The notes under the pieces: generated by a model
Seen by the model: the letters and a program-made list of their open reading frames with translations, nothing else
Databases searched by the model: none
What the model was told of the DNA's origin: nothing
Part shown: in pieces, positions 45,944-54,345 of the stretch
Layout: each line of letters opens with the position of its first letter
Numbering within the stretch: the stretch's first letter is position 1
Program-made: the position numbers and the translations under genes
NCBI GenBank assembly: GCA_030706745.1
Contig: JAUZNX010000006.1
Span: forward strand, 62,001 to 126,000
Length of the DNA stretch: 64,000 nt
Direction of reading: 5' to 3'
From: Bacteroidota bacterium
Lineage (GTDB): Bacteria > Bacteroidota > Ignavibacteria > Palsa-1295

Positions 45944-48100
45944 TTACCTCACTGATTCCAGCACGATCTCCGCGATATCCTTGACCTGCACGGTCTCCTG
46001 CTCGCCTTTGGCTTTGACGCCATCAGTCAGCATCGTCATGCAGTAGGGGCAAGCCGATGCGACAACCTTCGCGCCGGTGGCCAGAGCCTCTTCGGTGCGT
46101 TCGATGTTGATGCGCTTGCCTTGCTTCTCTTCCATCCACATTTGTCCGCCGCCGGCGCCGCAGCAGAATCCTCGCGAGCGCGAACGGTCCATCTCGATAA
46201 TGTCGAGTCCCGGCACGCTTGCGAGCGAGGTGCGCGGGGCTTCGTAAATGTCGTTGGAGCGGCCAAGATAACACGAATCGTGGTACGTAGCTTTCTGCTG
46301 TGATTCGTTCTTCGGTTTGATGCGGCCCTGATCGAGCAAGTCCTGGATCAATTCGGTATGATGTACTACTTCGAAATTCCCGCCGAATTGCTGCCACTCG
46401 TTTTTAATTGCGTTGAAGCAATGCGGACACGCCGTCACGACCTTCTGGACCTGATAGCGATTGAGCGTCTCAACATTTTCTCGGATCAGCGATTGCGCGA
46501 GATACTCGTTGCCCATGCGGCGCGCCGGATCGCCTGTGCATTTCTCTTCATTGCCAAGAATCCGGAAGTCAACGCCGGCGATCTGCATCAACTCTGCGAA
46601 CGCACGCGAAATCCTCTTGGCGCGCTGATCGTACGAACCGGCACAGCCAACCCAGAAGAGGACTGGCGGTTTGTCCATACCACCATCGGCCATCGTCTTC
46701 ACTCCAAGTCCCTCGGCCCATTCCCCACGCTCGCTGGGCGAGAATGCCCACGGCGAGAAGTTGTTTTCCATGTTGCCGAATGCGGACTGCAACTCCGGCG
46801 GGAAGCTCGACTCCATCATCACGAGATTGCGCCGCAGGTCGATGATCTCGTCCACATGTTCGATCGTGACAGGACACTCGGTCATGCATGCCTGGCATGT
46901 GGTGCATTGCCAGAGCATTTCGTCCGGGATGTAATCGCCGACGAATTTCTTCGCATCGACTTCCTCGCGCGTGAGCGTGGGCTTTTGGTAGAGCAACATC
47001 CCCTGGGCGTGGCTCAGCGTCTGATTCTCCGGCGTCACGATCTCATCGTTGAGCGCCTCTCCACTCGTGGCCACGTGAGACTTCATGGCCTGACCCGACC
47101 AGGTATCGAAGCCGTATGCCGACTGCGCTGTGAGATACGGCGCTTTGTCGAGCATCCGCTTGTGCGTCGCAATGATAATCATGCGCGGGTCGAGAATTTT
47201 TCCGGTGGAGTTCGCCGGACAGACCGATGTGCAGCGGCCGCAATGCGTGCAGGTGTCGCCATCAAGCAACTGTTTCCATGTCAGATGCTGGATGTCGGCG
47301 GCGCCATATTGCGTGATCGTCTCGTCCTCGAAGTTGATCGGCGCAAGAGAATTCTTGCGTTTGAGATCGGCGAAGAATACGTTCGGCAATGAGGTGAGAA
47401 CATGCAAGTGCTTCGAGTACGGCAGGTAATTCATAAAGCCGAGCACGAAGACAATGTGAATCCACCACGCCGATTCATAGATGAAGGGCGTCATCGCTGA
47501 GGCCGACAAGTGGCTGCCGGATTGCACCAGAAACATCGGCATAAGGAGCGCGGCAAGCGGACGGACTTCCCACGCGTATGAGTTGCCGAGTGCCATGCGA
47601 GCGGCGTTGGCAATCGTGAGCGAGCAGACGATTACCAGAATCAGAAGAAGAATCACGGAGGCGTCGATTCGCTCATGTCGATCGCCCTGAAGTCGCTTGA
47701 CCTTCGTGACAAACCGCCGCCAGAAGGAAACGACGACTGAGGTCACAACCAGCGCCATAAAAATATCCTGTGAGACAGTAATCACAGTGTAAACCGGCCC
47801 CAGAAACGATAGCGAAAAATGCCCGGCGGTAAGTCCCTCGCCAATTGCCTCGATGACGGCGAATATCAGCACCAGGAAACCCCAAAAAATGAATGCATGG
47901 ACCGGCCCTGCGATGGGATCGCGAAATATCTTCGATTGCCCAATGGCGACCGTCAGCACACGGCGCAAACGCTCTCCGGGCTTATCGAACCGGTCGGTCC
48001 ACCGGCCCAACCGGAGGAAGTCGATGAGCCGCTTGCTATTGATCAGAATGCCGCCAAATGCGGCCAGGAGGACGATTGCGAAAATAATGGCCTTTATCAT
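45944..48100 (-). CDS. Membrane-bound (Fe-S) oxidoreductase, heterodisulfide-reductase-like
   Basis: This 718-residue protein joins an N-terminal NarI-like membrane part (about 1-250, six helices, with HAFIFWGFLVLIFAVIEAIG) to a soluble part on the inner side. Two 4Fe-4S motifs follow: CTHCGRCTSVCPANSTGK and CTTCQACMTECPV. Two CCG domains follow: GCAGSYDQRAKR with KCTGDPARRMG and CPHCFNAIKNEW; then HDSCYLGRSNDIYEAPR, RGFCCGAGGGQMWMEEKQGK and SACPYCMTML. The fused layout is that of HdrCD-like proteins which often partner electron-transfer flavoprotein and link it to the quinone pool. No etfAB lies nearby. The start at 48100 is chosen over one 75 bases upstream because it begins directly with the first helix. 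Confidence 0.82.
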   Translation of the reverse strand: MIKAIIFAIVLLAAFGGILINSKRLIDFLRLGRWTDRFDKPGERLRRVLTVAIGQSKIFRDPIAGPVHAFIFWGFLVLIFAVIEAIGEGLTAGHFSLSFLGPVYTVITVSQDIFMALVVTSVVVSFWRRFVTKVKRLQGDRHERIDASVILLLILVIVCSLTIANAARMALGNSYAWEVRPLAALLMPMFLVQSGSHLSASAMTPFIYESAWWIHIVFVLGFMNYLPYSKHLHVLTSLPNVFFADLKRKNSLAPINFEDETITQYGAADIQHLTWKQLLDGDTCTHCGRCTSVCPANSTGKILDPRMIIIATHKRMLDKAPYLTAQSAYGFDTWSGQAMKSHVATSGEALNDEIVTPENQTLSHAQGMLLYQKPTLTREEVDAKKFVGDYIPDEMLWQCTTCQACMTECPVTIEHVDEIIDLRRNLVMMESSFPPELQSAFGNMENNFSPWAFSPSERGEWAEGLGVKTMADGGMDKPPVLFWVGCAGSYDQRAKRISRAFAELMQIAGVDFRILGNEEKCTGDPARRMGNEYLAQSLIRENVETLNRYQVQKVVTACPHCFNAIKNEWQQFGGNFEVVHHTELIQDLLDQGRIKPKNESQQKATYHDSCYLGRSNDIYEAPRTSLASVPGLDIIEMDRSRSRGFCCGAGGGQMWMEEKQGKRINIERTEEALATGAKVVASACPYCMTMLTDGVKAKGEQETVQVKDIAEIVLESVR

Positions 48101-48226
48101 CGGGGTGCAGTAACACAATTCGGGGGAAGGTAGTGGCGGGCAAAATGCAGTGATCGAAGGGCGCATTAAGGTCACAAATCGAGCCCTTCCGCACCATATT
48201 CATCCTTCCCTGTTTGATGGATTACG

Positions 48227-49198
48227 ATGAAAATCATTTATCGATCGATCCCTCTAATTCCTCTTTTGGTATTCGTGTCTTGTTTGTCCACTCCGAACGG
48301 ACCGATCCCCTCCGGGCCGACCACTTCTGGGCCGATCCTAACCATTCAAGCACCCGACACGGTGCGTCCCGGTGACCCGACATCCTTTAAGGTGACCGCA
48401 TCGGATTCGATTCGCTCCACGTGGCTGTATCTCTGGAGATTTGGGGATGGAGATTCCGCCAAATCAGCCGCCAACTCCTTGACTCATACCTATTCGAACG
48501 AAGGTGTGTATATAGTCACCGTATTGCTGATCGATTCGGCAACCAAATACCAACTCTCGTCATTCAGTAAGAAGATAACGGTTGCCTTAGGGCATGTCGA
48601 TCTTGCTACTTTACATAGCTTCAAACACGTCACGATTTCAGGTGTCGGGATGACTAACCGAACAATTCAAACCGCGCACCGCAGTGAGCCTGGAACTGTC
48701 ACAACAGTTTCGTCGCGCGCTCTTGATAGCATCTCTGCGGGCTTTCAAGTTGTCTGGAACGGGGCTTCCTTTTCATGCCGGGACACATCCTATTCTTACA
48801 CACCTGCCGACCCCACTCACAACAATTTTTGGGAAACAGAGGTGGTTTATCGAGAAGGTCTAAGTGGCGTGTTAAACCAGGTTGGTTCAGCTGTTCTTAG
48901 TCTTAGTGCTTATCGTTATTACTACTATGATCACCAGATAATGGGGGGAAAGGAGTCTTTCGAACTTCAAATCAATTCAGAGAACTATGGTCTCAGCTCA
49001 GTTAATTTTTTTGCGCAAACGGGCTCGAACGTAACGTTCATTGGAATCAAACCCCACCCTGCAAGCTCCTATTTTTCAGTGGATTCGACTAACAAGTCAG
49101 GAGTTCGGGTATTTGTGGACGAGAATGACGTCAATAAAACGATTGATTGGTCCGACACGTCCGCATCACCTCGCGTGACCATCACTTTTTCGAAGTGA
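48227..49198 (+). CDS. Lipoprotein with PKD domain
   Basis: This 323-residue protein has a lipoprotein signal peptide (IPLIPLLVFVSC) with lipidation Cys at about residue 19. The segment YLWRFGDGDSAKSAANSLTH with TYSNEGVYIVTVLLIDSA is the PKD domain core ('WxFGDG...HxYxxpGxYxVtL'). The C-terminal 200 residues are not recognised. Such proteins are usually attached to the outer membrane facing the outside. It stands 53 bases upstream of parB in the same direction, where parA would be expected. Confidence 0.72.
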   Translation: MKIIYRSIPLIPLLVFVSCLSTPNGPIPSGPTTSGPILTIQAPDTVRPGDPTSFKVTASDSIRSTWLYLWRFGDGDSAKSAANSLTHTYSNEGVYIVTVLLIDSATKYQLSSFSKKITVALGHVDLATLHSFKHVTISGVGMTNRTIQTAHRSEPGTVTTVSSRALDSISAGFQVVWNGASFSCRDTSYSYTPADPTHNNFWETEVVYREGLSGVLNQVGSAVLSLSAYRYYYYDHQIMGGKESFELQINSENYGLSSVNFFAQTGSNVTFIGIKPHPASSYFSVDSTNKSGVRVFVDENDVNKTIDWSDTSASPRVTITFSK

Positions 49199-49251
49199 CC
49201 CAAACTCCTGCCGGAAACCGCCCCCTCATGGAGGGGGTTGTGCTTCGCTGA

Positions 49252-50289
49252 ATGTCCAAAACACGATCGGTTTTAGGGAAAGGCCTGAGCGCGCTCATCC
49301 CCGGCGCGGAGGCAGAAGAACGCGTCGGCGGAATCGAGCTGGATGAGGTTTCGCCGGAACTGCGTTCTCGCCCGGCAGCAGCAGCCTCGCCGCGCACCGG
49401 GCCATATCTCGCGATGGTCGAGATCGCACGCATTGCTCCGAATCCGCTTCAGCCACGCAAGGAATTCTCGAAAGAGAGCTTAGAAGACTTAACGCAATCC
49501 ATCCGCACACATGGCGTGATCCAGCCGGTCACCGTTCGGCGTGCTGGAGATCAGCGCTTCGAACTCATCAGTGGCGAGCGGCGCATTCGCGCATCCATTG
49601 AGGCGGGACTCACGCATGTTCCGGCCTATGTTCTGGAAGTCGAGGGCGACCGGAAAATGCTCGAGATGGCAATTGTCGAGAATGTCCAGCGCGAGCAGTT
49701 CAATCCGGTCGAGGAAGCCGAAGCGTATCAGCGCCTCATCGAGGATTGCGGTTTGACGCAGGAAGATGTTGCCGAGCGTATTTCCAAAGATCGGACAACG
49801 GTTGCGAATTCCATCCGCCTGCTCCGGCTCCCTGAGTCGATCAAAGATTCGCTCCGCGCTGGCGAACTCAGCACTGGACACGCCAAGGCCGTGCTCGCAG
49901 TCGAGAGTCACGAAAAGCAGGTTGAACTCTGGCAGGTCGCGGTAAGGGACCGACTCTCGGTTCGTAAACTCGAAGAACTTGCGCGCCTCGCGTCCAGCAA
50001 ACCTTCCGCCGTTCAGGGGAGCACCCAGGGTGAGCGGGCATCCGGCGCGAAACGGATTGGCGGAAGCCGCGTAGAGAACAACGGCCGGAGCGTGGGCGCT
50101 GGAGATGCCGATAGCGAAACTTCAATCGCCGGAGTTCGCGAACTCGAGACCAGCTTACAACGCAATCTTGGCACGCAGGTAAAAATTCGTATGAAACCGG
50201 ACAAGACCGGCGAAGTCGCTATCCAATTTTATTCGCTCGAAGATCTAGAGCGCCTGCAAGAATTGCTGTCATCCGTGCGCGAAGCATAA
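49252..50289 (+). CDS. parB: Chromosome-partitioning protein ParB
   Basis: This 345-residue protein is the DNA-binding CTPase of the ParABS system. Its N-terminus SKTRSVLGKGLSALIPGAEA is typical. IAPNPLQPRKEFSKESLEDL, then GVIQPVTVRR, FELISGERRIRASIEAGLTH and MAIVENVQREQFNPVEEAEA are the ParB/Srx fold with the GERR CTP motif. The helix-turn-helix GLTQEDVAERISKDRTTVAN and the ELSTGHAKAVLAVESHEKQV segment follow. The C-terminal dimer part runs to residue 345. No parA is upstream; parS sites were not found in the window. ridA and DUF5683 follow in the same direction. Confidence 0.95.
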   Translation: MSKTRSVLGKGLSALIPGAEAEERVGGIELDEVSPELRSRPAAAASPRTGPYLAMVEIARIAPNPLQPRKEFSKESLEDLTQSIRTHGVIQPVTVRRAGDQRFELISGERRIRASIEAGLTHVPAYVLEVEGDRKMLEMAIVENVQREQFNPVEEAEAYQRLIEDCGLTQEDVAERISKDRTTVANSIRLLRLPESIKDSLRAGELSTGHAKAVLAVESHEKQVELWQVAVRDRLSVRKLEELARLASSKPSAVQGSTQGERASGAKRIGGSRVENNGRSVGAGDADSETSIAGVRELETSLQRNLGTQVKIRMKPDKTGEVAIQFYSLEDLERLQELLSSVREA

Positions 50290-50325
50290 CGGAAGCACTC
50301 ATCTTTTATTTACTCAGCGTTGCCC

Positions 50326-50715
50326 ATGCAAAGCCTTCTTGAAATTGTTTTATCCCCCGACGCTCCGGCACCGATCGGACCCTATTCGCAGGCCGTTCGC
50401 ACGCGCGACTTTTTGTTTTGCTCGGGTCAAATCGCACTCGACCCAGCGACCGGTGAAATGAAAAATGGATCGATCGAGGAAGAAACCCGACAGGTGATGA
50501 AGAATCTTCGCCGCGTGCTCGTGGCCTCCGGAGCCACGTTTGCCAACGTCGCGAAGACTACGATTTTTCTGACCAACATGGATGACTTCGCGGTTGTGAA
50601 CAAAGTCTACGACGAGCTGCTCGGGACTTCGCGTCCGGCTCGAAGCACGGTGCAGGTTGCCGCGCTGCCAAAAGGTGCAAGAGTCGAAATCGAATGCGTG
50701 GCAGCGCTGCGCTAA
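50326..50715 (+). CDS. ridA: RidA/YjgF-family enamine/imine deaminase
   Basis: This 129-residue protein hydrolyses reactive enamine/imine intermediates, such as 2-aminoacrylate, produced by PLP enzymes. SPDAPAPIGPYSQAVRTRDF with LFCSGQIALDPATGEM is the N-terminal signature; QVMKNLRRVLVASGATFANV and TIFLTNMDDFAVVNKVYDEL follow; RPARSTVQVAALPKGARVEI with ECVAALR carries the catalytic Arg. The ATG at 50326 is preferred over TTG at 50320. It follows parB by 36 bases. Confidence 0.95.
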   Translation: MQSLLEIVLSPDAPAPIGPYSQAVRTRDFLFCSGQIALDPATGEMKNGSIEEETRQVMKNLRRVLVASGATFANVAKTTIFLTNMDDFAVVNKVYDELLGTSRPARSTVQVAALPKGARVEIECVAALR

Positions 50716-50742
50716 CCGGCGCTTCGTCAACTGGTAATTGCA

Positions 50743-50837
50743 GAATGATGAATGATGAAGGAATGGGTTCGCTCCGTTGGGCAAGGATCATCATTTCCTG
50801 TCTTCTTTCATCAATCATCATTCTCCATTCAGCATTG
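50743..50837 (+). repeat. Palindromic heptanucleotide element that encodes a signal peptide
   Basis: The left arm has two ATGATGA units; the right arm (50807-50837) has TCATCAA, TCATCAT, TCTCCAT and TCAGCAT. It begins two bases before the likely start codon of the DUF5683 gene and supplies its hydrophobic signal peptide. The layout is like 9634-9712 and 42817-42960. Confidence 0.7.
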
Positions 50838-51341
50838 CCCGCGCGGGCGCAGGTCGATACTATCCGTGCTGCCGAGCGTACCTCTGCCACGCCGGATACC
50901 GGCGCATTCCACATGACGAAATCGCCGCTTGAAGCAATACTGTTGAGCGCTGCAATTCCCGGCGCCGGCCAGGCGTATCTCGACCAATGGTGGAAGGTGC
51001 CGATCATTTGGGGACTTGGTGGCGGATTCCTCTATGGCGCCTACATCCAGAATTTTCGCTACCACTATACCCAGGATACGATCACCAACGCATACGCACG
51101 TCATACCCCAGGCGATAGCCTCTGGGCGATGCGCAACGAGCCGGTCCGTGAGTTTTACCGTGACGATCGCGATAAATGGTGGATCTATGTCGGGCTGACG
51201 TACATTGCGACTCTTCTGGACGCCTACATCGCTGCTAATCTTTATGACTTCGATGTTTCCAATCCGTCGCCCACTCCAATCGGATCGTTCTACGATCCTT
51301 CGCGACAGGAATACGGGCTGGCACTCAGGATTCGATTTTGA
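50745..51341 (+). CDS. DUF5683-domain protein
   Basis: This 198-residue protein begins inside the heptad element (MMNDEGMGSLRWARIIISCL), where the hydrophobic core ISCLLSSIIILHSALPARA-Q forms a signal peptide. The domain starts SPLEAILLSAAIPGAGQAYL with DQWWKVPIIWG and ends FYRDDRDKWWIYVGLTYIA, TLLDAYIAANLYDFDVS, which matches DUF5683, a membrane-associated domain conserved next to parB in Bacteroidota and relatives. The start could be at 50745, 50748 or 50763. Its role is unknown; the recurring neighbourhood with parB suggests a link to the cell cycle or envelope. Confidence 0.78.
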   Translation: MMNDEGMGSLRWARIIISCLLSSIIILHSALPARAQVDTIRAAERTSATPDTGAFHMTKSPLEAILLSAAIPGAGQAYLDQWWKVPIIWGLGGGFLYGAYIQNFRYHYTQDTITNAYARHTPGDSLWAMRNEPVREFYRDDRDKWWIYVGLTYIATLLDAYIAANLYDFDVSNPSPTPIGSFYDPSRQEYGLALRIRF

Positions 51342-51349
51342 AAATAACC

Positions 51350-52291
51350 ATGAATGCTAGGTATTGCCTTGCGCTGATACTGATTGTGAGCCTTGCTGGT
51401 TGCGGCTCCGCTCAGAAGACAACCGTTGCGACCGCGCCCATCACGGGATCGCTCGAGCGTCAAAATTTTCTTTATCCGTTCGAGCGTGGCACCGGACTTA
51501 GCATCGACCAATTCGGAAATATCTATGCGATCAGCATGGGTCGCAATACGCTCGCAAAGTTTACCCACACCGGCGATAGTCTCGCCGGTGTCAGCGGAAC
51601 CGGCTCGGACCATTACCAATTCAACGGACTCTTCGATGTCGACGCGCGGCTTTCCACCGCGATCTTCATCGCTGATTCCCGCAATCATCGCATCGAGCAA
51701 TACACGAAGGATCTCGCCTACGTCTCGACGCTACAAACCCGCGACAATCCGGATGCCGCGAAGCGATTCGGCTATCCCGTCGCAGTCGCAGTCGATGATG
51801 CGGGAAATATCTATGTCGCCGACGCGGAAAATAAACGAGTGCTCAAAGTCCGTTCGGATTATACCGTCGAACGCGTAATCGGTGGCTTCACGGATGCCAC
51901 ACGGCCCGAAGCCATTGTCACGCGTCCCGCACGGCTCGCAGTCGACCAGACCGAGCGACTATTTGTGCTCGATGACGCTGATAATTCCGTCGTCGAATAC
52001 GACAACCTGGGCAACTTCATCGCGCGCCGCTCCCTCGGACCCATTCCGAGCGCCACCGATATGCTGCCCACCCGCCGTCTCCTCACCTCCAACGATACCG
52101 TATTCGTCTTTAGCCCGACCGAAGTCGCGCTGCTTCGCGCCCCGGCACTCGATCCCATTGGCCGATGGACCATCGTCGGCACCGACGACCGGCGTTGGGT
52201 GCCAACCGATATGGCCATGCGCAATGGCATCATCTATCTCCTGACGCCAGAAGGACTCAGCAGATACGCCGTAAGATCCCCTGGACCGTGA
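51350..52291 (+). CDS. NHL-repeat lipoprotein
   Basis: This 313-residue protein starts at the ATG at 51350, which gives MNARYCLALILIVSLAGC with the lipidation Cys at residue 18. The body has NHL-type repeats: GLSIDQFGNIYAISMGRNTL, AIFIADSRNHRIEQYT, AVAVDDAGNIYVADAENKRV and LAVDQTERLFVLDDADNSVV, about four to six blades of a beta-propeller. NHL propellers bind proteins or peptides. It follows the DUF5683 gene by nine bases and is probably in the same operon. Likely located in the periplasm or on the outer membrane. Confidence 0.78.
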   Translation: MNARYCLALILIVSLAGCGSAQKTTVATAPITGSLERQNFLYPFERGTGLSIDQFGNIYAISMGRNTLAKFTHTGDSLAGVSGTGSDHYQFNGLFDVDARLSTAIFIADSRNHRIEQYTKDLAYVSTLQTRDNPDAAKRFGYPVAVAVDDAGNIYVADAENKRVLKVRSDYTVERVIGGFTDATRPEAIVTRPARLAVDQTERLFVLDDADNSVVEYDNLGNFIARRSLGPIPSATDMLPTRRLLTSNDTVFVFSPTEVALLRAPALDPIGRWTIVGTDDRRWVPTDMAMRNGIIYLLTPEGLSRYAVRSPGP

Positions 52292-52370
52292 TGCCGGTTT
52301 GTGATCGGATTCTCAGGTCCGTAGTTTGTCGTTCGTTATCCGCAGCATCTTATTAAATCAGGTTTAGACA

Positions 52371-53054
52371 GTGCGTTCGTTATCCTACCCCATTCGCCGG
52401 CACGAGCTGTACGAGTTGATCGACTCGGGCGAAGGATCGGACGTGGAGTTCAAACGAAGATTTTCTTCGCCCGAAAAAATTGCTCGCGAAATCATCGCAT
52501 TCGCCAACACCCGTGGCGGCTACATCCTGTTTGGTGTCGATGATGACGGAACCGTCGTCGGAGTCCGCAGCGAGAAATCCGAACTGGAGGAGATCGAGCA
52601 TGCGGCGCATTTTATGATCGAGCCGCCAGCCGACATCATCACCGAAAATGTCCATGCCGGACGCGGACTCGACATCGTGCTCGTCCGCGTGCCCGAAAGC
52701 CATAACAAACCGCATCATCTGGTCGAATACGATTCCAGTGGCCGACGGGCCAAGGAGCAGACTGCGACGGGATATGTCCGCTACGAAGACAAGTCCGTCC
52801 TGGCCAGCAAAGAGATGATGCAAGTCATGCGTGGCGCGCGTCCCGAATCCGAGCCGCTCAAACTTTCGATCGGCTACAACGAGCGCGCCCTGTTCGATTA
52901 TCTGGAGCGCTATGGCCGCATCACGCTCGATGAGTTCGCCGAGCTGGTCAACATTAGCCACCGGCGCGCCTCGAAAATTCTCGTCTCCCTCGTCCGCGCC
53001 GGTACGATCATGATCCATGCCTTTGAGAAGACCGAATTCTATACTCTGAGATAG
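52371..53054 (+). CDS. AlbA_2/Schlafen-type ATP-binding domain protein
   Basis: This 227-residue protein starts with GTG. ELIDSGEGSDVEFKRRFSSP followed by IAREIIAFANTRGGYILFGV and DDDGTVVG is the AlbA_2 (Schlafen AAA_4-type) domain: 'E...EfK......i.k.i.AfaNt.GG.l.iGv.d.g.vvG'. A helix-turn-helix-like part near the end (ITLDEFAELVNISHRRASKI) suggests a transcription regulator. It probably acts in the cytoplasm as a DNA-binding protein; ligand unknown. Confidence 0.75.
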   Translation: MRSLSYPIRRHELYELIDSGEGSDVEFKRRFSSPEKIAREIIAFANTRGGYILFGVDDDGTVVGVRSEKSELEEIEHAAHFMIEPPADIITENVHAGRGLDIVLVRVPESHNKPHHLVEYDSSGRRAKEQTATGYVRYEDKSVLASKEMMQVMRGARPESEPLKLSIGYNERALFDYLERYGRITLDEFAELVNISHRRASKILVSLVRAGTIMIHAFEKTEFYTLR

Positions 53055-53121
53055 AACCGGGATTCCGCGGAATCCTTATTCTCATCCTGTAACTTTTCCT
53101 TCCCTCCGAAGTTCTTACTGC

Positions 53122-53778
53122 ATGAAGCAACTCCTCCTAAGTGTGCTATGCATCGTTTCCATAGCTGGCTGCAAATCTTCGACTGGCCCCGATCCTTCGG
53201 CTAATCCCGCAGTCATCCCGCAGGATGGCAGCACGTTTACCTTTCGCTATGCCGGTACCGATCCCGCCGTGCAACTTACGGAGCATGTCACACTCATGGA
53301 CACCATTGCATCCAGGTTTTACGCTCATCGCTTGTCAGATACCATCGGCACATTTTCGACCACAGCGATTGATTCCTTCCAGGTCCTTGCCAATGGCGAT
53401 CTCAGGATTTGCGGCTGCGACAACCTGGCCTTGCCCATCGGTACTCATATGCCATACGAGATGACCACGACAACACCAGTGAAGAAGGACGGGGTCATCG
53501 GCGATGGCATCATCACAATCCGGAATATGTATCTGGACGATGAGGTCATGCTCGCGGCCGGTCAATACTTCGTGTGCACGAAACTCGCGCGGGAAACGAC
53601 GGTCTACACGCGATTCGGTCAACCTTCGCTCGACTCCACGTTTGTGATTACCGATACCTACTGGTACTCCGCCAAGCTCGGCTATTTCGTCAAAGAACAA
53701 GAAGAACGCTCCACGAATGGCAGCCCGGCAATGCCGGCCTGGACCCGAACGCTCCTCGCCTACAAACTAGGTAAGTGA
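53122..53778 (+). CDS. Lipoprotein of unknown function
   Basis: This 218-residue protein has the signal peptide MKQLLLSVLCIVSIAGC with lipidation Cys at residue 17, followed by SSTGPDPSANPAV, a usual linker. The rest has no family I recognise; it contains two Cys in ICGCDN and several DT-rich beta strands (TFVITDTYWYSAKLGYFVKE). An outer-membrane location is likely. A TAACTTTT box about 30 bases upstream could be a -7 element. Confidence 0.65.
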   Translation: MKQLLLSVLCIVSIAGCKSSTGPDPSANPAVIPQDGSTFTFRYAGTDPAVQLTEHVTLMDTIASRFYAHRLSDTIGTFSTTAIDSFQVLANGDLRICGCDNLALPIGTHMPYEMTTTTPVKKDGVIGDGIITIRNMYLDDEVMLAAGQYFVCTKLARETTVYTRFGQPSLDSTFVITDTYWYSAKLGYFVKEQEERSTNGSPAMPAWTRTLLAYKLGK

Positions 53779-53904
53779 CGCAGCTTGCCGCCTGAAATAG
53801 GTGCCCAAAGTTAAAGTAATACTTTACTTCTCTCTTTTGAGTTGTCATTTAATGAACGCCAGCTCCATTCTCGCGATTCTCACGTGTTCCATCAGACACG
53901 CTAT

Positions 53905-54121
53905 ATAATTTTATATTACGTTTTCGGAAGTTTTTCATGAAGCAGTTGCGGTGTCACCGTGACAGCCAACATATTGAATTGAAAACAGCCAATTTCATAT
54001 TTCATACTTCATATTTCATATTTTCCCGAGAGACTCCCCTTCACTTAATATAACGTTGTTCGATACCTGCGGCATCGCATATTTTCGATGAATTCTGCAA
54101 ATAATCGTAGGGACCTTCGAC
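53905..54121 (+). repeat. Two-copy dispersed element, copy B
   Basis: Blocks 53905-53955 and 54030-54121 match 1347-1397 and 1483-1576 in order and orientation; 36 bases (54070-54105) are identical. The interior heptad array is TTTCATA, TTTCATA, CTTCATA, TTTCATA (53993-54020), unlike that of copy A. It lies in the 567-base gap between the lipoprotein gene and the 1580-residue protein gene. No gene is seen in this gap. Confidence 0.8.
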
Positions 54122-54230
54122 AAGCTCCCGCCGGTCCCCGCCTCGGAGAGGCCGCGCTGTGTAGCATGGCGCGGGAGCGCCGTGAGCCCGGCAACGCCCC
54201 GACCTCCGAGTTCGTCAGAAAAACAAGAGA

Positions 54231-54264
54231 AAAAAAAGAGCCTGCCACATTGGGCAGGCTCTTT
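54231..54264 (-). terminator. Rho-independent terminator of the giant repeat protein
   Basis: A 9-bp stem (GAGCCTGCC / GGCAGGCTC) is followed on the minus strand by a run of T residues, 80 bases after the stop codon at 54346. Confidence 0.85.
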
Positions 54265-54345
54265 CTGAACTCTCGTCTCGACGGTTGAAAATATTCCGTT
54301 TAGGAGTTAGCCGCTGCAGTTTCGTTGCGAACTGCGGATGCCGGT

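Noticed and set aside
49221-49237. Hairpin CCCCCTC/GAGGGGG before parB as terminator
   Set aside because: No T-run follows on either strand, so termination is unlikely; it may only be one of the C-run/G-run repeats.
53812-53826. Small palindrome AAAGTA-A-TACTTT
   Set aside because: AT-rich, short and without context; expected by chance in an AT-rich gap.
53881-53890. CACGTG near 53881 as a parS site for ParB
   Set aside because: The flanks are not palindromic and do not match the TGTTnCACGTGnAACA pattern. Other CACGTG sites fall within coding regions and also do not match.
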